A stretch of DNA of 64,000 nucleotides from Paenalcaligenes hominis (lineage in GTDB: Bacteria > Pseudomonadota > Gammaproteobacteria > Burkholderiales > Burkholderiaceae_B), in assembly GCF_011927625.1 (NCBI RefSeq), contig NZ_JAATIZ010000004.1, positions 124,001 through 188,000 on the forward strand, written 5' to 3'. The notes beneath the pieces were generated by a model, which was not told where the DNA came from, did not search any database, and saw only the letters and a program-made list of their open reading frames with translations. The translations under genes and the position numbers were made by a program. Of the stretch, positions 36,354 to 45,256 are shown piece by piece; the stretch's first letter is position 1; every line of letters begins with the position of its first letter.

Positions 36354-38420
36354 ATGGCTAAGCATACGTCAAATCCTTCCCACAATGCACTTCCCCAGGG
36401 TTCTGGTGGTGAAACCCAACAGCGAGGAGGCTGTCCGTTAACCACGAATCACGGCGTCCCTATTTCTGATAATCAAAACTCCTTAAAGTTGGGCACACGC
36501 GGCCCCACTTTGCTTGAGGATTTTGTTCTACGAGAAAAAATCTTTCACTTTGACCACGAGCGCATTCCTGAACGTATTGTCCATGCTCGTGGCACAGGTG
36601 TGCATGGCTACTTTGAGTGTACACAACCGATTCCTGAGTTAACTAAAGCCTCCTTGTTTCAAAAAAAGGGGGAACGTATTCCCGTTTTCTGTCGATTTTC
36701 TACGGTAGCCGGGTCTAAAGGCTCCAAAGACACACCAAGAGATGTGCGCGGTTTTGCTGTAAAACTTTACACAAATGAAGGAAACTGGGATCTAGTCGGC
36801 AACAACATGCCAGTGTTTTTTATTCAAGACGCCATGAAGTTTCCCGATTTGATTCATGCTGTAAAGCCCGAGGCTGACCGAGGCTTTCCCCAAGCCGCAT
36901 CAGCCCATGACACGTTCTGGGATTTTGTCTCGCTTATGCCTGAATCCACCCATACGGTTATGTGGCTCATGTCAGACCGTGCCCTTCCGCGCTCTTTTCG
37001 CACCATGGAAGGATTTGGGGTGCATACGTTTATTCTAGTAAATGAAAAAGACGAAACGCATTTTGTTAAATTTCACTGGAAGCCAAAACAAGGTTTGCAG
37101 TCCACCTTGTGGGATGAAGCGGTCAAAATCTCCGGTGCAGATCCGGATTACTTACGTCGTGATATGTATGAAGCCATTCAGGCAGGCCACTTCCCTGAAT
37201 GGGAGCTAGGCATTCAGGTCTTTGACAAAGAATGGGCAGATCAGCAGCCTTATGATGTATTAGATGCCACCAAAATCATCCCCGAAGAAGATATCCCTGT
37301 AAAAGTTATTGGGCGAATGGTATTGGACCGTTACCCTGACAACTTTTTTGCAGAAACCGAACAAGTTGCATTCTTACCGACCAACGTGGTGCCTGGTATT
37401 GATTTTTCTAATGACCCCCTGTTACAAGGACGACTTTTTTCCTACTTGGATACCCAAAAGTCTCGCCTTGGTACAACTAACTTTCATCAGATACCGGTCA
37501 ATGCCCCTAAATGCCCTATGCATAATTTTCAGCGTGATGGCATGATGCAAACCCATGTGTTTAAAGGGCGGGCTACTTATGAGCCAAATAGTTTAGATGA
37601 AGTGGGTGAAGAGACTGGCCCGCGCGCCTCTGAGCAAGGTTTCACTACGGTCGCTCGACACGACATAGAACCTGCAGAGAAGCTACGCGTCCGGGCTGAG
37701 GCTTTTGCTGATCACTTTTCTCAATCGCGCCTTTTTTATCGCTCTCAAACCCCAGTAGAGCAAGCCCACATTATTGCAGGCTTTGTGTTTGAGCTGTCTA
37801 AAGTACAGCTTGATCATGTTCGGTTACGTATGCTTGGACAACTACTAAATGTAGACAAGGAATTAGCCCAAGCGGTAGCAGATGGCTTAGGTTTGGATCT
37901 GCCGGCTCCCATTCCGGCCGCCAAAGAACCGTTTGATATGCCGCCTTCTGATGCGTTGTCTATTTTAAAGCGTGGCGGTGCAGTTGCTGGACGTTGCGTA
38001 GGCATATTGGTAAGTGATGGCGCCGATAAAAAAGCCGTACAGCAACTTCAACAAGCGCTAGACAAAGCAAAGGTGATGTATAAAGTGGTGGCTGAAAAAG
38101 TAGGTGGTGTCACGTTAAATGATGGCAGCCATTTGAAAGCCGATGAGAAAATCGATGGCGCCCCTTCGGTGTTATTTGACGCAGTAGCCTTAATTCTGAC
38201 CCCTGAAGAAGCCAAGCGTTTAGCTAAGCTTAAACCCGTTCAAGACTTTGTGTCAGATGCCTACAATCATTGTAAAGCCATTGCGCATTCCGACGGCGGC
38301 TTGGCGTTATTAAAAAACCAACAACTGCAACCCGATGCTTTTACGGTTGATATCAATGACGCTCAAGCGTTAGTAAGCAAAGTATCTGAACGGTTGTGGG
38401 AACGGGTTCCTCAATCTTAA
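36354..38420 (+). CDS. katE: Monofunctional large-subunit catalase HPII
   Basis: A 688-residue clade 2 catalase. The distal histidine is in [11 protein letters not shown] (H77), the asparagine in [10 protein letters not shown] (about 150), and the proximal tyrosine in [16 protein letters not shown]-terminal domain of about 150 residues with flavodoxin/DJ-1-like pattern ([20 protein letters not shown]) is typical of HPII. It destroys hydrogen peroxide in the cytoplasm. GGAG at 36344-36347 supports the ATG at 36354 rather than the GTG at 36282. It is the core of a stress cluster. Confidence 0.93.
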   Translation: MAKHTSNPSHNALPQGSGGETQQRGGCPLTTNHGVPISDNQNSLKLGTRGPTLLEDFVLREKIFHFDHERIPERIVHARGTGVHGYFECTQPIPELTKASLFQKKGERIPVFCRFSTVAGSKGSKDTPRDVRGFAVKLYTNEGNWDLVGNNMPVFFIQDAMKFPDLIHAVKPEADRGFPQAASAHDTFWDFVSLMPESTHTVMWLMSDRALPRSFRTMEGFGVHTFILVNEKDETHFVKFHWKPKQGLQSTLWDEAVKISGADPDYLRRDMYEAIQAGHFPEWELGIQVFDKEWADQQPYDVLDATKIIPEEDIPVKVIGRMVLDRYPDNFFAETEQVAFLPTNVVPGIDFSNDPLLQGRLFSYLDTQKSRLGTTNFHQIPVNAPKCPMHNFQRDGMMQTHVFKGRATYEPNSLDEVGEETGPRASEQGFTTVARHDIEPAEKLRVRAEAFADHFSQSRLFYRSQTPVEQAHIIAGFVFELSKVQLDHVRLRMLGQLLNVDKELAQAVADGLGLDLPAPIPAAKEPFDMPPSDALSILKRGGAVAGRCVGILVSDGADKKAVQQLQQALDKAKVMYKVVAEKVGGVTLNDGSHLKADEKIDGAPSVLFDAVALILTPEEAKRLAKLKPVQDFVSDAYNHCKAIAHSDGGLALLKNQQLQPDAFTVDINDAQALVSKVSERLWERVPQS

Positions 38421-38435
38421 TTATCTCTACTAAAC

Positions 38436-38468
38436 AAAAAAGCTGCTGAATAGCTCAGCAGCTTTTTT
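38436..38468 (+). terminator. Rho-independent terminator after katE
   Basis: AGCTGCTGA (38441-38449) pairs with TCAGCAGCT (38455-38463), flanked by A5 and T5 runs, so it can end transcription from both sides. Confidence 0.75.
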
Positions 38469-38503
38469 GTTCGTTGGTATTCACTGCCTAAGACTCGATC
38501 CCC

Positions 38504-39415
38504 TTAGACATTATCTCGTGTTCTGCCACCGATAGTCGCCGCAAAACTGGCTATAAATGCACCTAACAGTAACGAGACAAAAGACCATAATGCAAAGGTT
38601 GCTGCCGCTTTACGGGCTGTATCGGCGGTTTCTTTTGCTTTAAGCTCAAGCTCATCAGCGGCTTTTTGGGCACGCTCTGTCACTTGTAAAATGCGCGTTT
38701 TAGCCTCGTCTTCGCTGATGCCAGCGCGTTCAGCGACGACTTGAACCAAATAATCTTGATCCTCCGCTGAGAGTTCACCTTGCATCAAACCACGGGTCAA
38801 GATGGTGGTGACTTCGTCACGTGGATCAGGCTGGTCATAGCGCTGTTGAGGCGTTTGAGGACGTAATAAAGTATCAGTGAAGTAATCTAACGAAAAAGTA
38901 TCACTGTCTTTAATAGCTGGCGCCGCTGCAGCACCCACCGCAGCCACTGTTGCACCCGCGGCAGTAGCTCCTACCTTGGCTGTGCCAGAAACAATAGAAG
39001 CTGTAGCGGAGCTAAGCAACACGATCCCTACAATAGAGCTAAGAGCCCATACTAAAAAACCATGCGCGGTGTCTCTGAAATAAATTTCATCTACATGCGT
39101 ATCGGCCCATTTTGTGCGTAAACGCCCTGCTACGTATCCCGCTATACCATAAGCGATAACTTGGGTGACAAAGAGCCAAACAATGGTGCCAATGGCAATG
39201 GTTTCTCCGGAAGCGCCCTCGTTTTGCCAAGGAGAAGCAGCTAAAAAGCCTAACCCCGACCCCCCTATAAGAAGTGTCACAGTTAATGCGGCTGCAATGA
39301 CAGCCCCTGCGATGATAGCTGCCCACGACACAGCGGATTGATTTAACCCTTGAACTGGGTTGAGGTGTGAAGGATGACCTGGTACAGGCTCGGTAATAGC
39401 TACAGTTCTTTGCAT
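38504..39415 (-). CDS. Unrecognised multi-pass membrane protein with a helical loop
   Basis: A 303-residue protein of no family I can name. It has about four hydrophobic segments: WAAIIAGAVIAAALTVTLLI, TIVWLFVTQVIAYGIAGYVA, WALSSIVGIVLLSSATASIV and the C-terminal FALWSFVSLLLGAFIASFAA. In between lies an alanine-rich and charged helical loop (about 210-275) with AAERAGISEDEAKTRI-like heptads. Similar proteins are sometimes called PhnA-like in databases, without basis in function. The position in a KatE/CsbD/DUF808 group suggests a stress-related envelope protein. Confidence 0.55.
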   Translation of the reverse strand: MQRTVAITEPVPGHPSHLNPVQGLNQSAVSWAAIIAGAVIAAALTVTLLIGGSGLGFLAASPWQNEGASGETIAIGTIVWLFVTQVIAYGIAGYVAGRLRTKWADTHVDEIYFRDTAHGFLVWALSSIVGIVLLSSATASIVSGTAKVGATAAGATVAAVGAAAAPAIKDSDTFSLDYFTDTLLRPQTPQQRYDQPDPRDEVTTILTRGLMQGELSAEDQDYLVQVVAERAGISEDEAKTRILQVTERAQKAADELELKAKETADTARKAAATFALWSFVSLLLGAFIASFAATIGGRTRDNV

Positions 39416-39550
39416 AACAGCCCCCTTTGTTTATTTACATCTCATTAAGCATGAAAAAAGTAATACCAACGTAGAGCTCATAAACTAACGTTTGGACTAA
39501 AAAGTGGGTTTATAAAATCGTTGTGTTCTTAATCCAATCGTAGTTGTTTA

Positions 39551-39572
39551 AACAGGCCTAAAAAGGCCTGTT
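39551..39572. terminator. Hairpin after the CsbD gene
   Basis: AACAGGCC (39551-39558) and GGCCTGTT (39565-39572) with a TAAAAA loop lie 20 nt after the CsbD stop on the minus strand. T-runs are short on both sides, so termination may be partial. Confidence 0.45.
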
Positions 39573-39591
39573 TTCTAACACAAACTACCTA

Positions 39592-39801
39592 TTACCACTT
39601 GTAGTTATTCCGAGTCTCCCACTCGGACACTTGTTTCTCAGCTTCGTCTTGGGCTAGCCCTTGGCGCTCTTGTAGCTTTCCAAGCAATTGGTCGCGTTTA
39701 CCACCAATGACATCAATGTCATCATCAGTGAGTTTGCCCCATTGCTCTTTTACTTTCCCTTTGAACTGTTTCCAATTTCCTTTTGCGATATCTTCGTTCA
39801 T
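39592..39801 (-). CDS. CsbD family stress protein
   Basis: A 69-residue hydrophilic protein covering the CsbD domain: GNWKQFKGKVKEQWGKLTDD, then a linker and LLGKLQERQGLAQDEAEKQV. CsbD proteins are abundant general-stress proteins of unknown activity. The ATG at 39801 is preceded by AAGGAG; the earlier in-frame TTG (39816) overlaps that site and is rejected. It follows the pattern of neighbours katE, DUF808 and the disordered protein. Confidence 0.92.
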   Translation of the reverse strand: MNEDIAKGNWKQFKGKVKEQWGKLTDDDIDVIGGKRDQLLGKLQERQGLAQDEAEKQVSEWETRNNYKW

Positions 39802-40195
39802 GTTGAACTCCTTCAAAAAATGAAAAATAGGAACTGCTGAAATACAGTTTTTGTCGTTATGCTTTTACAATACTTTGGTTTAACTAAAAAAAAGGGCTTC
39901 AGATTGAAACGATTTGAAACCTAGCGCTGCCTTTACTAAAAAGGCCATCATTAACATCGTGTTTTCCTTATAGGTAAAAGCATCATGACAAACAGAAAAA
40001 CCGCTGCAGGGCCTGAATAACACCACCGTTAGGTCTTAGGTTTTTCTCATTCGATAAGGCTAAGCCCCAAAATACGGCACCCCGATTTAATGTAAAACAG
40101 TCTCCAGCACGCCTCATACTTTAGTCTAATGATGCAAAAAGACATGAAATATGCATTTGGTATCAATGAATTATGGCTTATGACGCACCATGCTT
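39802..40195. other. Gene-free spacer between csbD-like and DUF808 genes
   Basis: About 390 bp. It contains the promoter side of the CsbD gene and the 3' side of the DUF808 gene. I see no conserved frame, no strong hairpin with T-run and no repeats. Confidence 0.3.
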
Positions 40196-41104
40196 TTATT
40201 TAGCAGCCCGCATTTTCTTTATAGCAAGCATCAATGCCATTACTAAACTTCCTACCACTAGCCCAACGGCAGCATTTAAGAGCATGGTAGTGAGATTTTC
40301 AAAAACCCCTGTTAAATGCGCCAAGTCCTCGACCTCGTGGTGCAAAAAGCTAATGCCATGCACTAAAATGCCGCCCCCAACTAAAAACATGGCCGCTGTG
40401 CCAGCAATGGATAAAAATTTCATCAACTTGGGGGCCGCTGACAGTAAAAGCTCACCTATCTTTTGTTGGAACTCACTGCTTTTTTTAATGAGATGAACTC
40501 CGAGATCATCCATTTTTACGATCGCAGCCACTAACCCATATACCCCTACGGTAATTCCTACTGCAATTAAAGACAGCACCACTGTTTTTTCAAGCAAGGT
40601 TGCCCCTACGGTGGACGCTAGCGCTATCACTATAATTTCAGCTGACAGAATAAAATCGGTACGGACCGCCCCTTTGATTTTGGTCTTTTCCCAGGCGGCT
40701 CGATCTGTGTGCTCTTCCAACACAACCTCGTGTTCGTCAGCAGAGGCTTTATCATCATGCAAAAGCTGCGGCCAAAAACTATGAATAATTTTTTCAGCCC
40801 CTTCGTAAGCCAAATATATACCGCCACACATTAATAAAAAAGTAACCAATGGCGGGTACACGGTGTTGATGAATAACGCTGCCGGCACCAAAATGAGTTT
40901 GTTGATAAAAGACCCTTTTGCTACTGCCCACACGACTGGTAGCTCGCGATCTGCACGAACCCCTGACACTTGCTCGGCATTCAGTGCTAAATCGTCTCCT
41001 AGTACGCCTGCTGTTTTTTTTGCTGCCACTTTAGTCATGAGTGACACATCGTCAAGAACTGCGGTGATGTCATCAAGTAAGGTAAGTAAACTAGCACCTG
41101 CCAT
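40196..41104 (-). CDS. DUF808 (YedI) family membrane protein
   Basis: A 302-residue inner-membrane protein of the DUF808/YedI family in full length. The beginning, MAGASLLTLLDDITAVLDDV followed by SLMTKVAAKKTAGVLGDDLA, is the strongest signature. About six hydrophobic segments follow, and a charged cytoplasmic loop (DDKASADEHEVVLEEHTDR) lies in the middle. No function is known to me. The ATG at 41104 sits 7 nt after AGGAG; the track-like TTG upstream is adjacent to that site and unlikely. Confidence 0.88.
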   Translation of the reverse strand: MAGASLLTLLDDITAVLDDVSLMTKVAAKKTAGVLGDDLALNAEQVSGVRADRELPVVWAVAKGSFINKLILVPAALFINTVYPPLVTFLLMCGGIYLAYEGAEKIIHSFWPQLLHDDKASADEHEVVLEEHTDRAAWEKTKIKGAVRTDFILSAEIIVIALASTVGATLLEKTVVLSLIAVGITVGVYGLVAAIVKMDDLGVHLIKKSSEFQQKIGELLLSAAPKLMKFLSIAGTAAMFLVGGGILVHGISFLHHEVEDLAHLTGVFENLTTMLLNAAVGLVVGSLVMALMLAIKKMRAAK

Positions 41105-41315
41105 GGCCAACTCCTAAAAAGGTAGTGATATCTAGCGTAAATCGGGTGTTTTTCAGTCGCCCTCATTTCGAAACTTTACAGTAAGACGTAGCCGACAGAA
41201 AGAGAATACAAACCGGGGATTGTGACCGATTGAAATGAATCGGGATGAATCAAGGCAGTGGTAAAGTTTAGGCACAAAAGCTGCTACCTATGAATTACTT
41301 AACCAGGAGACTATC

Positions 41316-41591
41316 ATGACTCAAGATCGCACAGAAATTCCGGATACCAATCAACCCGTACCTAAACAGCCAAACGATATTCCACAGCGCGAGCCTAATC
41401 CTCACGAAAAACCTGAAATTGACTTGCCTAATAAAAACTCGGAAACCCCTTACGACAAGGACGATATCAAAGGCACCAAAGCCACTCAATTTGATGGCGA
41501 TCCAAACCCCCAAGGGGCTGACCAAGACACCTTTAGGCCACAAGATGACACCCCGGCTCGTTTAGATAAAAAGCAAGGGCCAAACACGTAA
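41316..41591 (+). CDS. Small disordered acidic protein, unknown function
   Basis: A 91-residue protein composed almost wholly of charged and polar residues and proline (for example PKQPNDIPQREPNPHEKPEI). There are no cysteines and no hydrophobic core, so it should be intrinsically disordered. AGGAG lies before the ATG and a strong terminator follows, so it is a real gene. The neighbours suggest a stress or desiccation role, as for hydrophilin-like proteins; this is inference. Confidence 0.65.
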   Translation: MTQDRTEIPDTNQPVPKQPNDIPQREPNPHEKPEIDLPNKNSETPYDKDDIKGTKATQFDGDPNPQGADQDTFRPQDDTPARLDKKQGPNT

Positions 41592-41613
41592 CTCAAAAGT
41601 AACGCTGATTGCC

Positions 41614-41656
41614 CTAAGAAAAAACCCAGCATCATACTATGCTGGGTTTTTCTTAG
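41614..41656. terminator. Strong rho-independent terminator
   Basis: AACCCAGCAT and ATGCTGGGTT form the core, extended by A- and T-runs to nearly 18 bp (41614-41632 with 41639-41656). It serves the small disordered gene and also the hypothetical gene from the other side. Confidence 0.8.
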
Positions 41657-41677
41657 TAAAAGCTGATTGAAATAGGC

Positions 41678-42304
41678 TTATCTTTGCCTGGTATCAACAA
41701 AATGATAGAAATCGGTCACGCCGCGCACCACTTGGGTTGCACATTCAGCGGTTGGGGGTTGCCAAATGGGACGTTGTGAATCATACACTTGTACAGCTGT
41801 CCCCTCTTTCATATCTACAAACACGACTTTTTCAAAGGGGAAAGCTGCCTTGGTCAGTAAATACGCTGACCAGCCCGCCACGCACTGCTTAAAAAACGGA
41901 TCACTTATTCTTAAAACCTGACTAAAGCACACCAAAATAATTTCTTTGAATGTATTGCCTTCAGCATATTCCTTGTATTTATTTTGCTTTTTTAGCGCCC
42001 CATCGTACACATAGGTTTTAGGTATTACAATGTCAATACTGCTTTCTATTTCGCTATGGGTCAGTGCATGAGCCCCGTTGATATAAGCGAGCGGCTCCTC
42101 TTTGTCTACCGTAGTGATTTCAATCCCAACAGAAAAAACACGACCTGTAGACTCGACTTGCTTGCGAGGTCTGCACACCCAGATGGCTGCATCCGGCCTA
42201 TCGCTTTGGCTGGGATCCACCTCGAACTCGCCATAAAGCTTTTTTAGTAATGGTTGTGCCAGTTTCAATACGTAGCGCTCTTGAGCAAATTTAGCCTGCG
42301 ACAC
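41678..42304 (-). CDS. Hypothetical protein, possible PD-(D/E)xK-like fold
   Basis: A 208-residue soluble protein that I do not recognise. RPDAAIWVCRP followed some 15 residues later by FSVGIEITTVD gives an acidic residue, a beta strand and an E-x-T, which resembles the start of a restriction-like nuclease core, but the lysine is not evident. ALTHSEIESSIDIVIPKTYV and FKEIILVCF look like a regular alpha/beta protein. It starts with GTG behind a very strong AAGGAGGGG site. It stands alone between the stress cluster and the deacetylase. Confidence 0.5.
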   Translation of the reverse strand: MSQAKFAQERYVLKLAQPLLKKLYGEFEVDPSQSDRPDAAIWVCRPRKQVESTGRVFSVGIEITTVDKEEPLAYINGAHALTHSEIESSIDIVIPKTYVYDGALKKQNKYKEYAEGNTFKEIILVCFSQVLRISDPFFKQCVAGWSAYLLTKAAFPFEKVVFVDMKEGTAVQVYDSQRPIWQPPTAECATQVVRGVTDFYHFVDTRQR

Positions 42305-42379
42305 ACTCCCCTCCTTAGTTGGTCTCTCCTAATCCCTATCATAGCGATAAAAAATAGGTAGTTGCCAAAGCAAGTAGGT

Positions 42380-42970
42380 TTATTGGGACTGGTGAGCGCT
42401 AAGCTGGTTAAGAAACCTTGGCAGCACTTTAATCAATTCATCGGGGCGGTTAATGCCACGGCCACTGTCATGCATTAACACAATATCCCCGTCTTGAACT
42501 GCAGCCAGTCTGCGTGAAATGTGAGCGGCTCGACCTAATGGCCCCCAATCCACCGCACTACGATCCCAAAGGATAAGGGTCTGACCTTGACGCGCTATTT
42601 CTTCGAGCATACAACGCCGCAGACGGCCGTGCGGTGGTCGAAAAAAAACCGGGGCAAGACCCGTCACATCCGCAATGGCCTCGGTACCAGCACGGACTTC
42701 CTGACGCGCCACTGTTGCTGATACCGCCCATGGGTGACGGTGGCTCCAGGTGTGATTGCCTATTGCATGCCCATGGCTGGCAATACGCCGCACCAGTTCA
42801 GGATGATCCAACGCAAAGCGCCCCACCACAAAAAAAGTGGCCTGAACGTTTTGCTCGGCTAACAGATCAAGAATCTGTGGCGTCCAGCGTTCATCGGGCC
42901 CATCATCAAAAGTCAGGTACACCGAACCCGCTGCAGGCAGGTGTGCCAGAGTAGACGACAATTCCTTCAT
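42380..42970 (-). CDS. Polysaccharide deacetylase (NodB/CE4 family)
   Basis: A 196-residue soluble carbohydrate esterase family 4 protein without signal peptide. Motif 1 TFDDGPD (20-26), motif 2 GNHTWSHRHP (71-80) with zinc histidines, motif 3 FFRPPHGRLRR and the final VLMHDSGRG are all present. It should remove N-acetyl (or O-acetyl) groups from a sugar. Its start overlaps the upstream fusion glycosyltransferase by 4 nt, so the two work together, perhaps on a glycolipid head group rather than on a wall polymer. Confidence 0.88.
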   Translation of the reverse strand: MKELSSTLAHLPAAGSVYLTFDDGPDERWTPQILDLLAEQNVQATFFVVGRFALDHPELVRRIASHGHAIGNHTWSHRHPWAVSATVARQEVRAGTEAIADVTGLAPVFFRPPHGRLRRCMLEEIARQGQTLILWDRSAVDWGPLGRAAHISRRLAAVQDGDIVLMHDSGRGINRPDELIKVLPRFLNQLSAHQSQ

Positions 42971-44928
42971 TCGTTTTCTCCTGCGTTAGGGTTAAGGGCT
43001 GCTCTACCAAAGCGTTGTAACAATTGCTCGCGTGTTAACCAATAAATAGTCGGCTCTGGATTGGCTGAGGCGCGGGTTTCCTGAGCAGGTGCGAAGGCCC
43101 AGACGAGCAAACGAAAATACAGACTACTTAAGTATTTGCGAGGGCCCGGCGGAACCGGTTGTGTCTGAAAGCCCACTTTGGCACCATGCGGCCCTAGCCA
43201 GCTGACGGCGTTGTAAACCGTTAACTCTGAAAAATGGGGGTTTTGATGCCCTTGCTCTGCCAAAATTCGCATCGACGCTAACATAAGCCGTGTAAAGCGC
43301 AATGCCGCTTGAATGGAGGTGTCGGCCTCTAGATCAGGAAAGCGCGCATTATTTAAATGCAGTGTACCCATGAAATCGCCCGGTTTAAGCTGCGTTCCAT
43401 CTGCAAACGTCATTGCCGGGCCGCGATACCGAGTGCGCCCCACATACAGGACTTCGCCAATAGGCTGCAAGCCATGCCAGCGATGATAGAGCTTATCGAC
43501 GTTGCCAAGACAGCGCTGTGCAATCTGACGCAACCATTCTAAGCGCGGCGTATCCGGTTGTTGAGGCGTGTGGGATTGAGCGAATGTCAAAGCTGCCTCG
43601 GCGACCCCGGCCGCACCCTCACGTCGACCCAACGCCCAAGCGCGTGCCTGCATATCAGCTAAAGCTGCCGGATCGGCAAACAGCGCCTCTACGGCTGGAC
43701 ATAGCTCGTCTTCATGTACGAGACGCCCCACCTTATGTTCTTCAATAAAACGCACATTAAAACTTTCTTGGCCGCGCAAACAACAGGTCGCCAGTAATGG
43801 GCGCCCACAAGCCAATACCTCGGCCACCGTTAACCCACCGGGTTTACCCACAACCACATCGGCAGCGCGAAGAAAGACCTCTATGTTGTCGGTCCACCCC
43901 CACACACTAAGCCGATCTGGGTAATGGGCGACTAGCTTGTTTAACGTAGCCAGTGCCTCTGCATTCTGACCCGCTAAAACCAATACCTGAGCCTTTGTAT
44001 TAGCCAACAAACGAGCAGCTACCGTGTCTATGCCTAGCCCTAATCCGCCGCCTAGTGCTAGCACCACAGGAGCACCTGAGTCAAGATGTAATTGTGCACG
44101 CGCTTCGTCTTGGCTAGGTAACTGATTAAACTTAGACATAAGCGGAATGCCAAAGGCAGCAGGAGGCGTGGCTTTGGGGTTGGCGTGCCATTTTGTGGTG
44201 ATTAGCTCATGCGGCAGACAATAATTATTAAGCCCAGGCTGCAACCAAACATCGTGCATGCCGTAATCCGTCAGCACCCCAAGCGCAGGCACATTAAGCC
44301 CATAGCGTACCTTGACCGACGAAAACAAGGCAGCAGGAATCATTTGTGTGGCCACGACCACATCAGGAGCAAACGCTTTCAGCTGTGTGTACAACCGTCG
44401 GGCAATACGCGCCCAATTCCACCGAATTAAAAACGACGCCAACCGTACCCGCAGCCCATTTTCTGGTATGTGACGAACACGTTTAGCAAGCAACAGACGA
44501 AACAAACGGAATACAGCCCGATCCATTAGATGCGCGGTACCATTCGACTCTACTGCGGCCGCGCTATCGGCACTTGCGGCTAACCACTCTATGCCAGTAA
44601 CTAATACAGCGGGCAATGGCTCGTGGCGTTCAATAATATTGCGCCATGTGTATTGGTCTAGCTGATAGAGCTGCTCGTATAAATCGGGGCGTTCTTGGGC
44701 TAACCAAAGGTAGGTCTGCCTTAAGGTGTGCGCCGTTGGCGCATCTAGCAATGACCAAAAATCAAGGGTCTGGATCACCACATTTGGACAGCGTGCTCGC
44801 AGTGCCTCATCGACAGCTTGCGTGGCGCGCAAATGCCCTGAACCTAGTGTGGAAGTTAACAACAGTACACGTGGTCTAGGCTTTTTCGCATCAAAAGCGG
44901 GTTCGGATTTATCTGAATGTGCTTTCAT
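42967..44928 (-). CDS. MGDG-synthase-like glycosyltransferase fused to a YkoP-like domain
   Basis: A 653-residue protein with two parts. Residues about 20-430 are an MGDG-synthase-type GT28 enzyme: LLLTSTLGSGHLRATQAVDE at the start, LGVLTDYGMHDVW, and VVVGKPGGLTVAEVLACGRP for UDP-sugar binding. From about 460 on, a separate domain (IGEVLYVGRTRYRGPAMTFA, then GTQLKPGDFMGTLHLNNARF) resembles, from memory, Bacillus YkoP, whose gene lies near a similar transferase. MGDG-type enzymes move a sugar to diacylglycerol. The ATG at 44928 has AGAGG upstream; the ATG at 44952 has none. Confidence 0.78.
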   Translation of the reverse strand: MKAHSDKSEPAFDAKKPRPRVLLLTSTLGSGHLRATQAVDEALRARCPNVVIQTLDFWSLLDAPTAHTLRQTYLWLAQERPDLYEQLYQLDQYTWRNIIERHEPLPAVLVTGIEWLAASADSAAAVESNGTAHLMDRAVFRLFRLLLAKRVRHIPENGLRVRLASFLIRWNWARIARRLYTQLKAFAPDVVVATQMIPAALFSSVKVRYGLNVPALGVLTDYGMHDVWLQPGLNNYCLPHELITTKWHANPKATPPAAFGIPLMSKFNQLPSQDEARAQLHLDSGAPVVLALGGGLGLGIDTVAARLLANTKAQVLVLAGQNAEALATLNKLVAHYPDRLSVWGWTDNIEVFLRAADVVVGKPGGLTVAEVLACGRPLLATCCLRGQESFNVRFIEEHKVGRLVHEDELCPAVEALFADPAALADMQARAWALGRREGAAGVAEAALTFAQSHTPQQPDTPRLEWLRQIAQRCLGNVDKLYHRWHGLQPIGEVLYVGRTRYRGPAMTFADGTQLKPGDFMGTLHLNNARFPDLEADTSIQAALRFTRLMLASMRILAEQGHQNPHFSELTVYNAVSWLGPHGAKVGFQTQPVPPGPRKYLSSLYFRLLVWAFAPAQETRASANPEPTIYWLTREQLLQRFGRAALNPNAGENE

Positions 44929-45256
44929 ACCACTGGAACCTCTAACATACATCTACAGATAATGAGAAAAGCAGATCGGGTGCTCATACGGAGCTCCTGT
45001 TCAAAGAATGTTGAAAACCACTACTTTGTTCCAAAAATTACGATATGTGCGTAACCGGTTATGTTTCTAACACAAGCACCTTACTATGGTAAGACATATT
45101 GAATGTAACAGCGTTACCACACTGTAACAGCAGGTTCAAATCGAACAAGCTTTCTTTAACCTAAAAAAAGAGAGGATGGCCTTAACCAAAAAAGCCTCGT
45201 ATCGAACCCATACGAGGCTTTTTATGTCAAACGCAATTTAGATCAGCGAACCCTTG
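44929..45256. other. Promoter-side spacer with TGTAACAGC repeats
   Basis: About 330 bp. TGTAACAGC occurs at 45104-45112 and 45123-45131, and GTAACAGCGTTAC (45105-45117) is an inverted repeat. It may be the control region of the glycosyltransferase-deacetylase operon. The right end carries the amidohydrolase terminator. No gene is seen. Confidence 0.35.
45188..45223 (-). terminator. Rho-independent terminator of the amidohydrolase gene
   Basis: GCCTCGTAT (45194-45202) pairs with ATACGAGGC (45210-45218), with A6 before and T5 after. It lies 34 nt after the stop of the minus-strand amidohydrolase and could also act on the other strand. Confidence 0.75.

Noticed and set aside
40173-41117. Two plus-strand frames opposite the DUF808 gene
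   Set aside because: They are shadows of a well-supported family gene on the other strand.
41678-42304. A restriction enzyme or defence nuclease
   Set aside because: Only a vague acidic/E-x-T pattern is visible; there is no methyltransferase or other defence gene beside it.
45104-45131. A PhoB box before the glycosyltransferase operon
   Set aside because: The TGTAACA copies are 19 bp apart rather than the 11-bp phase of PhoB sites, so the label is not supported.
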